Assembly: GCA_910579205.1 (NCBI GenBank)
Contig: CAJTTD010000004.1
Coordinates: 1-64,000 of the forward strand
Source of the DNA: an uncultured Christensenella sp.
GTDB lineage: Bacteria; Bacillota; Clostridia; Christensenellales; Pumilibacteraceae
Direction of reading: 5' to 3'
Length of the DNA: 64,000 nucleotides
Position numbers and translations under genes: made by a program. Below the pieces are notes generated by a model. That model had not been told where the DNA came from and made no database searches. It saw nothing but the letters and a program-made list of their open reading frames with translations. Below are positions 15,984 to 24,362 of this stretch, in pieces. How positions within the stretch are numbered: the stretch's first letter is position 1; each line of letters opens with the position of its first letter.

Positions 15984-16361
15984 ATGAAAAATAAAATGAC
16001 CGTGGCTCTTATCGCGCACGACAACAAAAAAGCGGATATGGTCAATTGGGCGATCAAAAATAAAACAACGCTCGATAAATTCGAGCTTTGCGGTACGGGT
16101 ACGACGGCGGGACTTGTATCCGAGGCGACGGGGCTTGCCGTAAAGAAATATCTTTCGGGTCCGCTCGGCGGAGATCAACAGATCGGCGCAAAGATAGCAG
16201 AAAAAAAGATCGATATAGTTATATTTTTCTGGGATCCGTTGTCGGCGCAACCGCACGACCCCGACGTAAAGGCGTTGCTGCGCATAGCCGTTGTGTACGA
16301 TATACCCATTGCGACCAACAAGGCTACGGCAAACTGCGTTCTCGCCGCGGCTTCAAAATAG
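15984..16361 (+). CDS. mgsA: Methylglyoxal synthase
   Basis: 125 residues; converts dihydroxyacetone phosphate to methylglyoxal and phosphate, a bypass that relieves phosphate shortage in glycolysis. Strong family motifs occur in order: ALIAHDNKK, CGTGTTA, SGPLGGDQQIGA, and FFWDPLSAQPHDPDVKALLR with the catalytic aspartates, then IPIATN. The length is normal for the family. ATG 15984 is used; an ATG 24 bases earlier has no better SD. A TfoX-type gene and ppa follow closely, probably on the same transcript. Confidence 0.97.
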   Translation: MKNKMTVALIAHDNKKADMVNWAIKNKTTLDKFELCGTGTTAGLVSEATGLAVKKYLSGPLGGDQQIGAKIAEKKIDIVIFFWDPLSAQPHDPDVKALLRIAVVYDIPIATNKATANCVLAAASK

Positions 16362-16376
16362 ACAAGGAGAGGTACT

Positions 16377-16691
16377 ATGGCTACAAGCACTGATTTTATC
16401 GAATATGTATGCGGACAGATACGCGGTTTTCTTGCGGTGCGATATAAAAAGATGTTCGGCGAGTATATGGTGTATGTAAACGATAAACCCATATTTTTGG
16501 TATGCGACAACACCGTTTACGTAAAAAAACTTGCCGCGCTCGATACCGTTATGGCGGACGCGGAATGCGGCGTGCCTTACAACGGTGCGAAAGAGCATTA
16601 CATACTCGATATAGACAACGCGGAGCTTACCCAACGCGTAGTCGAGATATTAGAGCCTATCACGCCGTTGCCCAAAAAACGCGCCAAGTAA
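16377..16691 (+). CDS. TfoX N-terminal domain protein
   Basis: 104 residues with SD AAGGAGAGG. The KKMFGEYMVYVNDKPIFLVCDNTVYVK stretch is the TfoX N-terminal fold. In Gammaproteobacteria TfoX regulates competence, but this single-domain form is widespread in Bacillota, often beside metabolic genes, and its role there is unknown. It lacks the C-terminal helical domain. Confidence 0.8.
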   Translation: MATSTDFIEYVCGQIRGFLAVRYKKMFGEYMVYVNDKPIFLVCDNTVYVKKLAALDTVMADAECGVPYNGAKEHYILDIDNAELTQRVVEILEPITPLPKKRAK

Positions 16692-16744
16692 CGGCGTTTA
16701 GTGGTAAATGCGGATAGCGGCGACATATCATATACGGAGACATC

Positions 16745-17272
16745 ATGACGATAGTAGATAATGTAAAACAAGACCGAGTTAAGCCCGACGATTTTCTTGC
16801 CTTTATAGAAATACCCAAGGGCAGCAATATGAAGTACGAGCTTGACAAGGAAACGGGCTTTTTGATTCTCGACAGAGTGCTGTTTACGTCCACGCACTAT
16901 CCCGCAAACTACGGTCTGATACCGCGCACGCTTGCCGCCGACGGCGATCATCTCGATTGCGTAGTGCTTTGCAGCGAGCGGATATCGGAAAACTGTCTCG
17001 TGCGGTGTTTTCCCATAGGCATGATAGTCATGACCGATCAAGGCTACCTCGACGAGAAAATAATAGCAATACCGTTCGGCGATCCCGAATACCGCGGGAT
17101 AAAGAGCATAGACGAGCTGCCGCGGCATATACTCGACGAAATGGCGCATTTTTTCACCGTCTATAAAGAACTCGAAGGCAAATCGACCGCCGTTCAGACC
17201 ATAGTGGGCGTGGACGGAGCCAAAGTCAAGATAGAAGAGTATATGCGGGCATTCGAAGCCGCCGAACGTTGA
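16745..17272 (+). CDS. ppa: Inorganic pyrophosphatase (family I)
   Basis: 175 residues; hydrolyses PPi to two phosphates in the cytoplasm, pulling biosynthetic reactions forward. Family I marks are IEIPKGSNMKYELDKETG with catalytic Lys/Glu, YPANYGLIPRT, and the metal-binding DGDHLDCVVL near residue 75. The length is normal. Presence of a soluble family I enzyme does not exclude a membrane pyrophosphatase elsewhere. Confidence 0.96.
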   Translation: MTIVDNVKQDRVKPDDFLAFIEIPKGSNMKYELDKETGFLILDRVLFTSTHYPANYGLIPRTLAADGDHLDCVVLCSERISENCLVRCFPIGMIVMTDQGYLDEKIIAIPFGDPEYRGIKSIDELPRHILDEMAHFFTVYKELEGKSTAVQTIVGVDGAKVKIEEYMRAFEAAER

Positions 17273-17318
17273 CGGCGCTACATTTTGCGTGCATCGGCAA
17301 CGCGAAAAAGGAACGATA

Positions 17319-18461
17319 ATGAGCGAAATAAAGAGTTTATTCGACGAGTTAAAGTCGTCTAACGAGCGAGAAGAAACGACTAAATTATTGAGCGTATTGA
17401 CGGCGGCATTTGCGCAAGGCAGCGCAAAGCCCGACAGCGAAGATCTGTCGGCGATCGATTCTTTTGTAAAAGAAGAACTCGAAAAACTTATAACCGTGAT
17501 CCCCGATACGACAGACCCCGAAAAAGCGGATGAGCTGTTTGGCTATGCGGATAAACTCATGGGGTTGTTTACCTTTGTAAACTCGCAAAACTTCGATGTC
17601 AGCGAATCGGAGTTTAAAATCGTAGAGACAGTGGTCGGAATGATAAACAACAGACGTGTATTGGAAAACGCCGTAGATAAAGCGTTTGAATCGGGCAGTC
17701 CGAGCGACTCGCAAATATCCGATATCATAGAACTTGTCAAGTCGTCGGACGACGAATACCAAAGAGGCAAGCTGTTTGCGGGGCTTTTATATCACAAAGA
17801 TAAACTGGGCGATCTGTCTGCGAGCGCGAAAGCACTGTTGGCGCGTTACGCCGCCGAAGAAATGGAGCGTCTTATAAAAGCGGGCGACGGGATGACCGAC
17901 AAGCAGATAGACAGTCTGGAGATCGCCGCAGACGTATGCAAGTATTTTGCGGACGACGGCGTTATAAACGCTTTGCATAGAGCGCTTGCACTCAAGCGTT
18001 CCAACATTGCTTTTTACGCGGCGGAATCGCTGTTGCATTGCGGAAAAGCATTGGAAAATGACATTGTCGAAATGCTTGCGCGAGATAACGAGTATGCGTC
18101 GCTCGCGTACAAAGCGCTGTGTCGATACGGCAAACAGAGCATGTTCCCGCCCGAGTGCGCGACGCCCGAATATTTGGCTAAAAGCGATATGATCCGCTGG
18201 CTCGTATATCCCACCGAATTGGGCAAAGAACCCGACGCTATAGAACTTATGGGTACGACCAAAGCGCACGGCAGCATATACAGTATATTCAAGTACAAGT
18301 CCGATTCGGCTAATCTCGGCGACGAATTGAAAAACAAATGGCTCATAGGCTGGTCGTCGGAAGCGGGCGACACGTTCAGCAATTTCGACTTGTTGGAATG
18401 TTTTGAATGTAAGACCGAGAAAAAAACGTTGAAACTGATAAAAAAACGGCTGTTGAAATAA
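17319..18461 (+). CDS. Hypothetical helical protein, 380 residues
   Basis: Start chosen at the ATG eight bases behind AAGGA; an in-frame ATG at 17289 has none. The protein is acidic, soluble and almost all helical, with repeated helix pairs such as those near residues 60-220, reminiscent of HEAT-like repeats. The last 90 residues (from about EYLAKSDMIRWLVYPTELG) may form a separate alpha/beta domain. I do not recognise a family. It sits between ppa and an FMN-binding protein but has its own SD and spacing on both sides. Confidence 0.7.
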   Translation: MSEIKSLFDELKSSNEREETTKLLSVLTAAFAQGSAKPDSEDLSAIDSFVKEELEKLITVIPDTTDPEKADELFGYADKLMGLFTFVNSQNFDVSESEFKIVETVVGMINNRRVLENAVDKAFESGSPSDSQISDIIELVKSSDDEYQRGKLFAGLLYHKDKLGDLSASAKALLARYAAEEMERLIKAGDGMTDKQIDSLEIAADVCKYFADDGVINALHRALALKRSNIAFYAAESLLHCGKALENDIVEMLARDNEYASLAYKALCRYGKQSMFPPECATPEYLAKSDMIRWLVYPTELGKEPDAIELMGTTKAHGSIYSIFKYKSDSANLGDELKNKWLIGWSSEAGDTFSNFDLLECFECKTEKKTLKLIKKRLLK

Positions 18462-18557
18462 TCAGACCCTATGAGCGGTTTGCTTGCAATTGCAAAATTG
18501 CGGTGAATAAATGATTTATTGGGGGTCGATAAATCGCGACCTATTTCGGAGGTAACT

Positions 18558-19466
18558 ATGAGTTCGTTCAAAGATCTGCGAATAGTGGATAATTTTTATC
18601 AAACGTCGTCGTTTTTTCCCATGCCGACAATACTAGTCGGCACAGTGGGCGAGAACGGAAAAACAAATCTCGGCTCATATTCGCTGTGCTTTCCGTATTA
18701 CATCGCGGGCAAAGAATACTATGCGATGATCTTGGAATGCCGCAACAGTTCCAACACCGCGCAAAACATATTGCGCGGCAGTAAGGTATCGCTCAACTTT
18801 ATCCCCGACGACCGTAAGTTTTTCCGCGAAGCGGTGCGCCTCGGTTTCCCCGGCGAGACTACCGACGAAAAGATGAAAAACTGTATCTTCGCGCTTGAAA
18901 AGGGCATAGCCGAAGGTGATAGACCGCTCGTATTGAAAGATGCGTTCCAAGTATTCGAATGCAGTTGGGACAATTCGCTCGAGGACGCTTGCAACGATAA
19001 AGCGGGTAAGCTCGACGGCTACGACCCGCCGTATCGCAACTTTAACGGGATCACGAGCAAGTTCGGCGCGCATTTCATTCTCAAGATCGATAAGATACTG
19101 ATGAAAGAAAAGTATTACGACACTATTGTCCACGGCGTTACCGCTAAGGGATTTCCGTCCGTTCCCGTCGATTACGGCTACAGAGACAGCACGCATTTTT
19201 GGTGTTCGCCGTTCAAAAAGCCGTTCGCCGAAAAAATACAAGCTAAAGAAGGCGACGTCGATTCTGTCAAATACGCGGCAAAACGCATAGATCCCAACGT
19301 AACATTTACGGACGGCGCGTGTGCTGATCTGACTAAGATACCGCGCATATTCTTAAAAGCAGCGCTCACTCAAATGGTAGAGATAGCAAAGGAAGAGGGT
19401 ATTTCCGTCATAGACGAAGAGGCGCTGCGCATAATAAACGACAAACGAAGAAAGGAGAAAAAATAG
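18558..19466 (+). CDS. FMN split-barrel (flavin reductase-like) protein
   Basis: 302 residues from the ATG behind CGGAGGT. The N-terminal half has the flavin-reductase-like pattern: PMPTILVGTVGENGKTNLGSYS, the strand-turn that binds FMN, then AMILECRNSSNTAQNI and KVSLNFIP. These barrels bind FMN and often reduce flavins with NAD(P)H. The protein is longer than the usual 170-200 residues, with an extra C-terminal region of about 100 residues ending in a basic tail. Substrate unknown. Confidence 0.75.
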   Translation: MSSFKDLRIVDNFYQTSSFFPMPTILVGTVGENGKTNLGSYSLCFPYYIAGKEYYAMILECRNSSNTAQNILRGSKVSLNFIPDDRKFFREAVRLGFPGETTDEKMKNCIFALEKGIAEGDRPLVLKDAFQVFECSWDNSLEDACNDKAGKLDGYDPPYRNFNGITSKFGAHFILKIDKILMKEKYYDTIVHGVTAKGFPSVPVDYGYRDSTHFWCSPFKKPFAEKIQAKEGDVDSVKYAAKRIDPNVTFTDGACADLTKIPRIFLKAALTQMVEIAKEEGISVIDEEALRIINDKRRKEKK

Positions 19467-19499
19467 CGGGCGGACGAATTTCCGAGTAAAGCCGCTATC

Positions 19500-20162
19500 A
19501 TGCTTATGTACGACACTGTTTTATTCGATCTTGACGGAACGCTTACCGATCCATACGACGGTATAACCAACGCGGTTACTTATGCGATGCGGCGTATCGG
19601 GCGCGCCGACCCGAGCGAAAGCGAATTAAAGGCTTTTATCGGCCCGCCCATTTTCCATTCGTTTAACATAATGTGCGGCGGCAACGCAAACGATATAGAC
19701 GCAGCCGTACTTTATTACCGCGAATACTACATGGATAAAGGCAAGTTCGAGAATAAAGTTTACGACGGCGTTATAGACATGCTCGATAAACTTAAATCGC
19801 GCGGTATAACGCTTGCAGTCGCGACGTCCAAGCCGCAAGGCGTGTCCGAAGAGATCTTGCATAAATTCGGTTTGGCTGAGTATTTTAACGTAATAGCGGG
19901 CGCGTCGCTCGATAAAAGCCGCGCCGAAAAGTCTAAGGTGATTGAATATGCGCTCCAAATGTGCGGCGGCTGCGAAAAGTCGCGCATAATTATGGCGGGC
20001 GACAGAAAGTACGATGTTATCGGCGCGAAAAACAACGGGCTTGACTGTATAGGCGTATTGTACGGTTACGGCGACGAGGCGGAGCTTGCGGAAGCGGGCG
20101 CGAAATTCATAGCGAAAACTCCGCAAGACGTGGCGGACATAGTGTTAAAGACCGAAGTTTGA
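19500..20162 (+). CDS. HAD hydrolase, phosphoglycolate phosphatase-like
   Basis: 220 residues. VLFDLDGTLTDP carries the nucleophile D10 and acid D12; ATSKPQGV near residue 103 is motif II, and AGDRKYDVIGAKNNG near 161 holds the metal-binding acids. The cap domain is helical, as in Gph/YjjG-like enzymes. It is likely to remove phosphate from small metabolites such as phosphoglycolate or nucleotides. No clear SD; a second ATG lies two codons later. Confidence 0.88.
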   Translation: MLMYDTVLFDLDGTLTDPYDGITNAVTYAMRRIGRADPSESELKAFIGPPIFHSFNIMCGGNANDIDAAVLYYREYYMDKGKFENKVYDGVIDMLDKLKSRGITLAVATSKPQGVSEEILHKFGLAEYFNVIAGASLDKSRAEKSKVIEYALQMCGGCEKSRIIMAGDRKYDVIGAKNNGLDCIGVLYGYGDEAELAEAGAKFIAKTPQDVADIVLKTEV

Positions 20163-20200
20163 TACGATCTTAATATGCTCCCATAAAACTTTAAGATAAC

Positions 20201-20237
20201 AAAATATCCCGATCGTTTTCGGGATATTTTATATTTT
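20201..20237. terminator. Bidirectional terminator between the HAD gene and birA
   Basis: Perfect 11-bp stem AAAATATCCCG (20201-20211) / CGGGATATTTT (20220-20230), with A-run and T-run on opposite sides. It serves two convergent genes. Confidence 0.85.
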
Positions 20238-20948
20238 ATTTACTTCGCGCAACACCGATACTTCGCCCGCGTCAACGGCTACCGTCGCTTGACCCAAGCG
20301 CACCATCAGTGTGCCGTCTTGTTCAACGCTTTGGGCAAAGCCTTGAACGTACACGCCGTTGTGCGTAAATCCTACGTTTTTACCGACCGTAACGCAAAGC
20401 GAATTGTAGCGCGCGCTGTCGAAATCCTTGAGCGTGGCGAGATGTATGTTTTTTATAAGCTGCAACGCGAACATGTCCGCTTTGTCGGGCGGAGCTTGGA
20501 GGGACACTGCGTCGGGGAGCGCCGCAGAAAGCAACTGTTCGCCGTCGGTCGCGTAATTTACTCCTATGCCTATCAGATATTCTCCTGTACGCGGCGATCT
20601 TACAAGTATGCCCGCGGCTTTTTTTCCGTTGTACATAACGTCGTTTACCCATTTGAGTTTGGTATCGATGCCGAGCACTGTTTTTATGGCGTCGTGCGCG
20701 GCTATGCCCACGGCGGGCGTGAGCGTATGCGCGGCGATATTAAGCCCCGTCTCGCGCATAACGATGTAGATACCGCCGAGCGGCGAATAGAACGTATGAT
20801 CGCCGCGCCCATAGCCTACGGACTGGCTGCGCGCGATAATAACGTCGTTGTCGGCTATCTCGTCGAAAGTCGATCCGCACGATACGACGGACTTTACCTT
20901 TAAGCCCGTGGCTTTTTTTATGAGCGATGCGTTTATCTTTTTTATCAT
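20229..20948 (-). CDS. birA: Biotin-protein ligase without HTH domain
   Basis: 239 residues; joins biotin to a lysine of carboxylase carrier proteins via biotinyl-AMP. Catalytic features are SVGYGRGDHTFYSPLGGIY (the biotin-binding loop, shorter than the usual GRGRxGR), KWVNDVMYNGKKAAGILV near residue 100, and GIGVNYAT. The C-terminal SH3-like domain is present. The N-terminal DNA-binding domain of bifunctional BirA is absent, so it should not repress biotin genes. Promoter at 20998-21026. Confidence 0.93.
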   Translation of the reverse strand: MIKKINASLIKKATGLKVKSVVSCGSTFDEIADNDVIIARSQSVGYGRGDHTFYSPLGGIYIVMRETGLNIAAHTLTPAVGIAAHDAIKTVLGIDTKLKWVNDVMYNGKKAAGILVRSPRTGEYLIGIGVNYATDGEQLLSAALPDAVSLQAPPDKADMFALQLIKNIHLATLKDFDSARYNSLCVTVGKNVGFTHNGVYVQGFAQSVEQDGTLMVRLGQATVAVDAGEVSVLREVNKI

Positions 20949-20997
20949 GATGGGCGCAGTAACATCGAGCGATCGTATATCGCAACGTTATGATAAT

Positions 20998-21026
20998 ATT
21001 ATACCATATTTTTTTCGCCTAATCAA
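20998..21026 (-). promoter_or_regulatory. Promoter of birA
   Basis: On the minus strand: TTGATT, 17-base spacer, TATAAT (plus-strand ATTATA at 20998-21003). It lies back to back with the apbE promoter, the two -35 boxes eight bases apart. Confidence 0.7.
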
Positions 21027-21034
21027 GCGAACTC

Positions 21035-21063
21035 TTGCCAAATTCGGGTATGTGTGCTATACT
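21035..21063 (+). promoter_or_regulatory. Promoter of apbE, apparently leaderless
   Basis: TTGCCA (21035-21040), 17-base spacer, TATACT (21058-21063). The -10 ends six bases before the GTG start at 21070, so the transcript should begin at the start codon. Confidence 0.7.
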
Positions 21064-21069
21064 TGAGCC

Positions 21070-22230
21070 GTGGAACGTGCGGTAAAAAAAGCGATATTTT
21101 TTATAGCCGTGTGCGGCGCGACTTTGCTGTGCGCTTGTCGCGGAGCGGGGTACACGGTGTTTGCGCCAGTGCCGTCGTTTTCGGGCGATATTTTATTCTC
21201 CGCCAAGATATCGGGCGGAAGAGCGCAGTACGCGTATGACGGCATGCGCGAGATAATAGACGGCATAGACGAGCAAGTGTCCTTAACGGATAGCGACAGC
21301 GATCTCAGTAGATTCAACAACGCCGTCGCGAACGAGCGAGTGGAAGTGGGAAAATACGCGTACGAGCTGTTTGTGCTGTCGCTCCGATATTACGAGCTGA
21401 CGGGCGGCGCTTTTAACTGCGCGGTGTCTCCGCTCGCGGAGCTGTGGCATACGGACGCTACGTCTTTGGGCATGTACGCGCCCGATATAGACGGATCGCA
21501 TATTTCTCCGCCGCTGCCTACGGCGCAAGAAACGGCGGAGACGGCAGCGTATTGCCGTCCCGACACGGTGAGCGCATGGGAAGAGAACGGCAGATATTAT
21601 TTGGAAAAATCGGACGGGAGAGTCAAACTCGATTTCGGCGGTATCGCAAAGGGATACGCAGTCGATAAATGCGTAGAAGTGCTCGAGCGGTACAGCGTTG
21701 CGTCGGCGCTTATAGATATATCGGGCAACGCGTATTTTTACGGGAGATACATAGGCGGAGACGGTGATTGGCGCGTCGGGATAATGTCGCCGCGTCCGCG
21801 GGCTGCGCAGACGCTTTCGCGCGGGTACGTGTGCGCCGTATCGTTAGACGGCGACGTATCGGCTGTTACTTCGGGCGACTATATGCGTTATTACATACAC
21901 GACAACGACGACGGCAGCGCCGTGTATGTGCCGCATATTCTCGGCGCGGACGGAGTGCCGATAGGCGTAGTAAGTAGCGGCGACGGTTGGAAAAACGACG
22001 ACGAGTGGGTGATATCGGCGACGGTAACGGGCGAGTCGAGCGCGGCGTGCGACGCGTTGAGCACGGCTGTGTGCGCGTTGGGAATGGAAGAAGGCGGAGC
22101 GCTTTTGCAAAAGTTAGGTTACAAAGGGTTGATTTTTACCGAAAAAAGGTATACAATAATCGGTGATATTCGACTGCACGACCCCGACGTTTACGACGGT
22201 CATAAAGACTACGAGTATCATGAACTTTGA
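21070..22230 (+). CDS. apbE: FAD:protein FMN transferase, lipoprotein
   Basis: 386 residues. The signal ends in a lipobox (TLLCAC), so the enzyme is anchored outside the membrane. ApbE moves FMN from FAD onto a threonine of target proteins such as RnfG and secreted flavoproteins. Family motifs: LTDSDSDLSRFN near residue 76, TGGAFNCAVSPL near 116, DFGGIAKGYAVDKCVE near 194, ALIDISGNAYFYG near 217, and a late AVTSGDYMRY. GTG start without SD but with a promoter at the right distance for a leaderless message. The EetA-like gene overlaps its end by 11 bases. Likely targets lie in the rnf operon at 45.5-50.6 kb. Confidence 0.93.
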   Translation: MERAVKKAIFFIAVCGATLLCACRGAGYTVFAPVPSFSGDILFSAKISGGRAQYAYDGMREIIDGIDEQVSLTDSDSDLSRFNNAVANERVEVGKYAYELFVLSLRYYELTGGAFNCAVSPLAELWHTDATSLGMYAPDIDGSHISPPLPTAQETAETAAYCRPDTVSAWEENGRYYLEKSDGRVKLDFGGIAKGYAVDKCVEVLERYSVASALIDISGNAYFYGRYIGGDGDWRVGIMSPRPRAAQTLSRGYVCAVSLDGDVSAVTSGDYMRYYIHDNDDGSAVYVPHILGADGVPIGVVSSGDGWKNDDEWVISATVTGESSAACDALSTAVCALGMEEGGALLQKLGYKGLIFTEKRYTIIGDIRLHDPDVYDGHKDYEYHEL

Positions 22231-22600
22231 AAATGTCAAAAAAGTAAAGCGTTCAAAGCCGTTTACCGTAGTTGACGCCGTAATAGTAGCTGTATTGATA
22301 GCGGCGATAGCCGTCGCGTTTTGGGCTACGACGCGCATACCGTCTGACGTCGTTACCATAACCACGCCCGACGGCAAGTACGAGTACGACATAAATATCG
22401 ACAGAGCTATAGAGCTCGAACATCTGACCGTGCATATACAAAACGGCGCGGTATGGGTGGAGGGCGCGGACTGCGGCGATAAGACATGCGAGCGCACGGG
22501 GAGAATAAACCGCGCGGGGCAGTCGATAGTCTGTTTGCCCAACGGTATTTCCGTAGTCATAGGCGGCAGCGGAGATCTTCAATGGGAGCTTGGACGGTGA
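22220..22600 (+). CDS. NusG domain II protein (EetA-like)
   Basis: 126 residues: a basic N-terminus, one membrane segment near 15-37, then an extracytoplasmic NusG-II domain with VWVEGADCGDKTCERTGRINRAGQSIVCLPNG, including the paired cysteines typical of PF07009. This family includes EetA of the Listeria extracellular electron transfer locus, as I recall. It overlaps apbE and the next gene, so the three are translationally coupled. Its exact job is unknown. Confidence 0.85.
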   Translation: MNFENVKKVKRSKPFTVVDAVIVAVLIAAIAVAFWATTRIPSDVVTITTPDGKYEYDINIDRAIELEHLTVHIQNGAVWVEGADCGDKTCERTGRINRAGQSIVCLPNGISVVIGGSGDLQWELGR

Positions 22601-23172
22601 ACAGCATTACACGCCGATTATACGAAGACGATCATCGCGGCAAAAAAGCGTTCGATACGCGCCGAATGGCAAGGCTCGCACTTTTGATAGCTATAGCGCT
22701 CGTTACTTCGCTCATAGAAAGCGCGTTGCCGTCGCCCATCTTGCTTGCGCCCGGAGCTAAGCTCGGGTTGGGCAATATAGCCCCGCTCATCGCACTTATT
22801 ATCGCGGGAGCTGCGGACGCGTTTATCGTAATGCTGCTAAAGTGCTTGCTTTCCGCGCTTATCACGGGCGGGCTGTCGGGACTTATGTATTCTCTTCCGT
22901 CGGGCATAATATCGCTCGCTGTGGAAATACTGCTTTTTGCGTTATTGTTCGACAGAGTGTCTATCGCGCTCATCAGTCTTGTGGGCGCTGTCGTATTCAA
23001 TGTTGTACAGCTGTTTGCGGCATGTCTTATAACGGGCGTCAACTTGATAGTGTTGTTGCCGTGGCTCATGCTCGCGGGAGTGGTAGCGGGCGGCTTTACA
23101 GGACTTTTGGCATATTATATCGTAAAAAAATTGCCTTACTCCGTTTACGGAACGGAGAGGACGCGGAGATAA
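22582..23172 (+). CDS. Gx transporter family membrane protein (EetB-like)
   Basis: 196 residues with about five membrane segments, beginning with RMARLALLIAIALVTSLIES. APGAKLGLGNIAPLIAL and the glycine-rich GGLSGLMYSLPSG fit PF07456, annotated as heptaprenyl diphosphate synthase component I or Gx transporter. Resemblance to ECF substrate-binding subunits suggests a transport role. EetB of the Listeria flavin electron-transfer locus belongs here, as I recall. Start chosen at the ATG after GGAG; the 19-base overlap with the upstream gene supports coupling. Confidence 0.85.
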   Translation: MGAWTVNSITRRLYEDDHRGKKAFDTRRMARLALLIAIALVTSLIESALPSPILLAPGAKLGLGNIAPLIALIIAGAADAFIVMLLKCLLSALITGGLSGLMYSLPSGIISLAVEILLFALLFDRVSIALISLVGAVVFNVVQLFAACLITGVNLIVLLPWLMLAGVVAGGFTGLLAYYIVKKLPYSVYGTERTRR

Positions 23173-24360
23173 ATGTTCAGATTCAGCGACAGAATAAAAG
23201 ACCTATCGGGAACGGCGACGCGCGAGATCCTAAAGCTCACGAGCCGTCCCGAAGTTATATCTTTTGCGGGCGGTATGCCGTCCCGCGAAGGTTTGCCGTG
23301 CGACGTGATACGCGAAATATCCGACGGGATATTAAAAAGCGATCTCGCGCCGACGGTGTTACAGTACGGTCAGACCGAAGGCAGACCTGAGCTTACAGAA
23401 CAGATAGTCGCGTATCTAAAGCGGTTCGATGTAGTTGCGGGCGCGGAAAACATACAGATAGTGAGCGGCGGACAGCAAGGTCTCGATCTTTTGTGTAAGG
23501 CGTTTGTCAATACGGGCGATGCAGTGCTTGTGGAAAACCCCACATATCTCGCGTTTTTGCAGATAGCCAAAACATATCAAGCGAATATAGTGGGCGTCGA
23601 TGCGGACGAAAACGGACTGATATTATCGGATCTGAAAAGTAAACTCGAAAAATATTCGCCAAAACTGCTCTATACAGTGCCGACGTTTTCCAATCCTACG
23701 GGCAAGACGTACAGCGCAGAAAACCGCAAGGCTATAGTCGAGCTGTGCGCGCAGTACGGCACGGTGGCGATAGAGGACGATCCGTATGGCAGACTTCGGT
23801 ATTCGGGCGACGACGTTCCGCTGATGAAAACATTCGACACAAACGGCACGGTCGTGTACGTATCGAGTTTTTCCAAGACCGTCGCGCCCGGGCTCAGAGT
23901 GGCGTTTGTATGCGGCGCGCCCGAAATAGTGCGCAAAGTATCGATAGGCAAGCAAGGCGCGGACGTTCAAAACCCCGTCCTTTGTCAACTTATTGTAGCA
24001 GAGTATTTAAAGCGCGGATACTTCGACAAAGTGCTTGCGCAAAATATCGCCTTATATAAAACGCGCCGCGATTGCATGCTTGCCGCGCTCGACAAGCATA
24101 TGCCCGAAGAAGTGAGTTACACGCGACCGGACGGCGGACTGTTCATTTGGTTGACGTTGCCCGAGCGAATAGACGCGGCAAAGCTGCTGCCCGCCGCTTT
24201 GGAGAAAAACGTCGCGTATATACAAGGCTGCGAGTTCTATGCGGACGGCGGCGGAAAAAACACCATGCGGCTCAACTTTTCCAATTCGGACGAGCGGCGC
24301 ATAGAGCAAGGTATATCGGTGCTTGCAAGCATTATCAAAGACAAGATCAAGGAGCAATGA
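23173..24360 (+). CDS. PLP-dependent aminotransferase (LysN/ARO8-like)
   Basis: 395 residues, fold type I aminotransferase. ISFAGGMPSREGLP at the N-terminus and YGQTEGRPELTEQIV are typical of the 2-aminoadipate/aromatic aminotransferase group. The PLP lysine lies in SSFSKTVAPGLRVAF near residue 235. It transfers amino groups between amino acids and 2-oxo acids; substrate choice cannot be read here. It has no HTH domain, so it is not a MocR regulator. It directly abuts the upstream gene and runs into tyrS. Confidence 0.88.
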   Translation: MFRFSDRIKDLSGTATREILKLTSRPEVISFAGGMPSREGLPCDVIREISDGILKSDLAPTVLQYGQTEGRPELTEQIVAYLKRFDVVAGAENIQIVSGGQQGLDLLCKAFVNTGDAVLVENPTYLAFLQIAKTYQANIVGVDADENGLILSDLKSKLEKYSPKLLYTVPTFSNPTGKTYSAENRKAIVELCAQYGTVAIEDDPYGRLRYSGDDVPLMKTFDTNGTVVYVSSFSKTVAPGLRVAFVCGAPEIVRKVSIGKQGADVQNPVLCQLIVAEYLKRGYFDKVLAQNIALYKTRRDCMLAALDKHMPEEVSYTRPDGGLFIWLTLPERIDAAKLLPAALEKNVAYIQGCEFYADGGGKNTMRLNFSNSDERRIEQGISVLASIIKDKIKEQ

Positions 24361-24362
24361 TC

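Noticed and set aside
24340..24362. T-box leader for tyrS.
   Set aside because: Only two bases separate the upstream aminotransferase stop from the tyrS start; no leader or GGTGG-type element is present.
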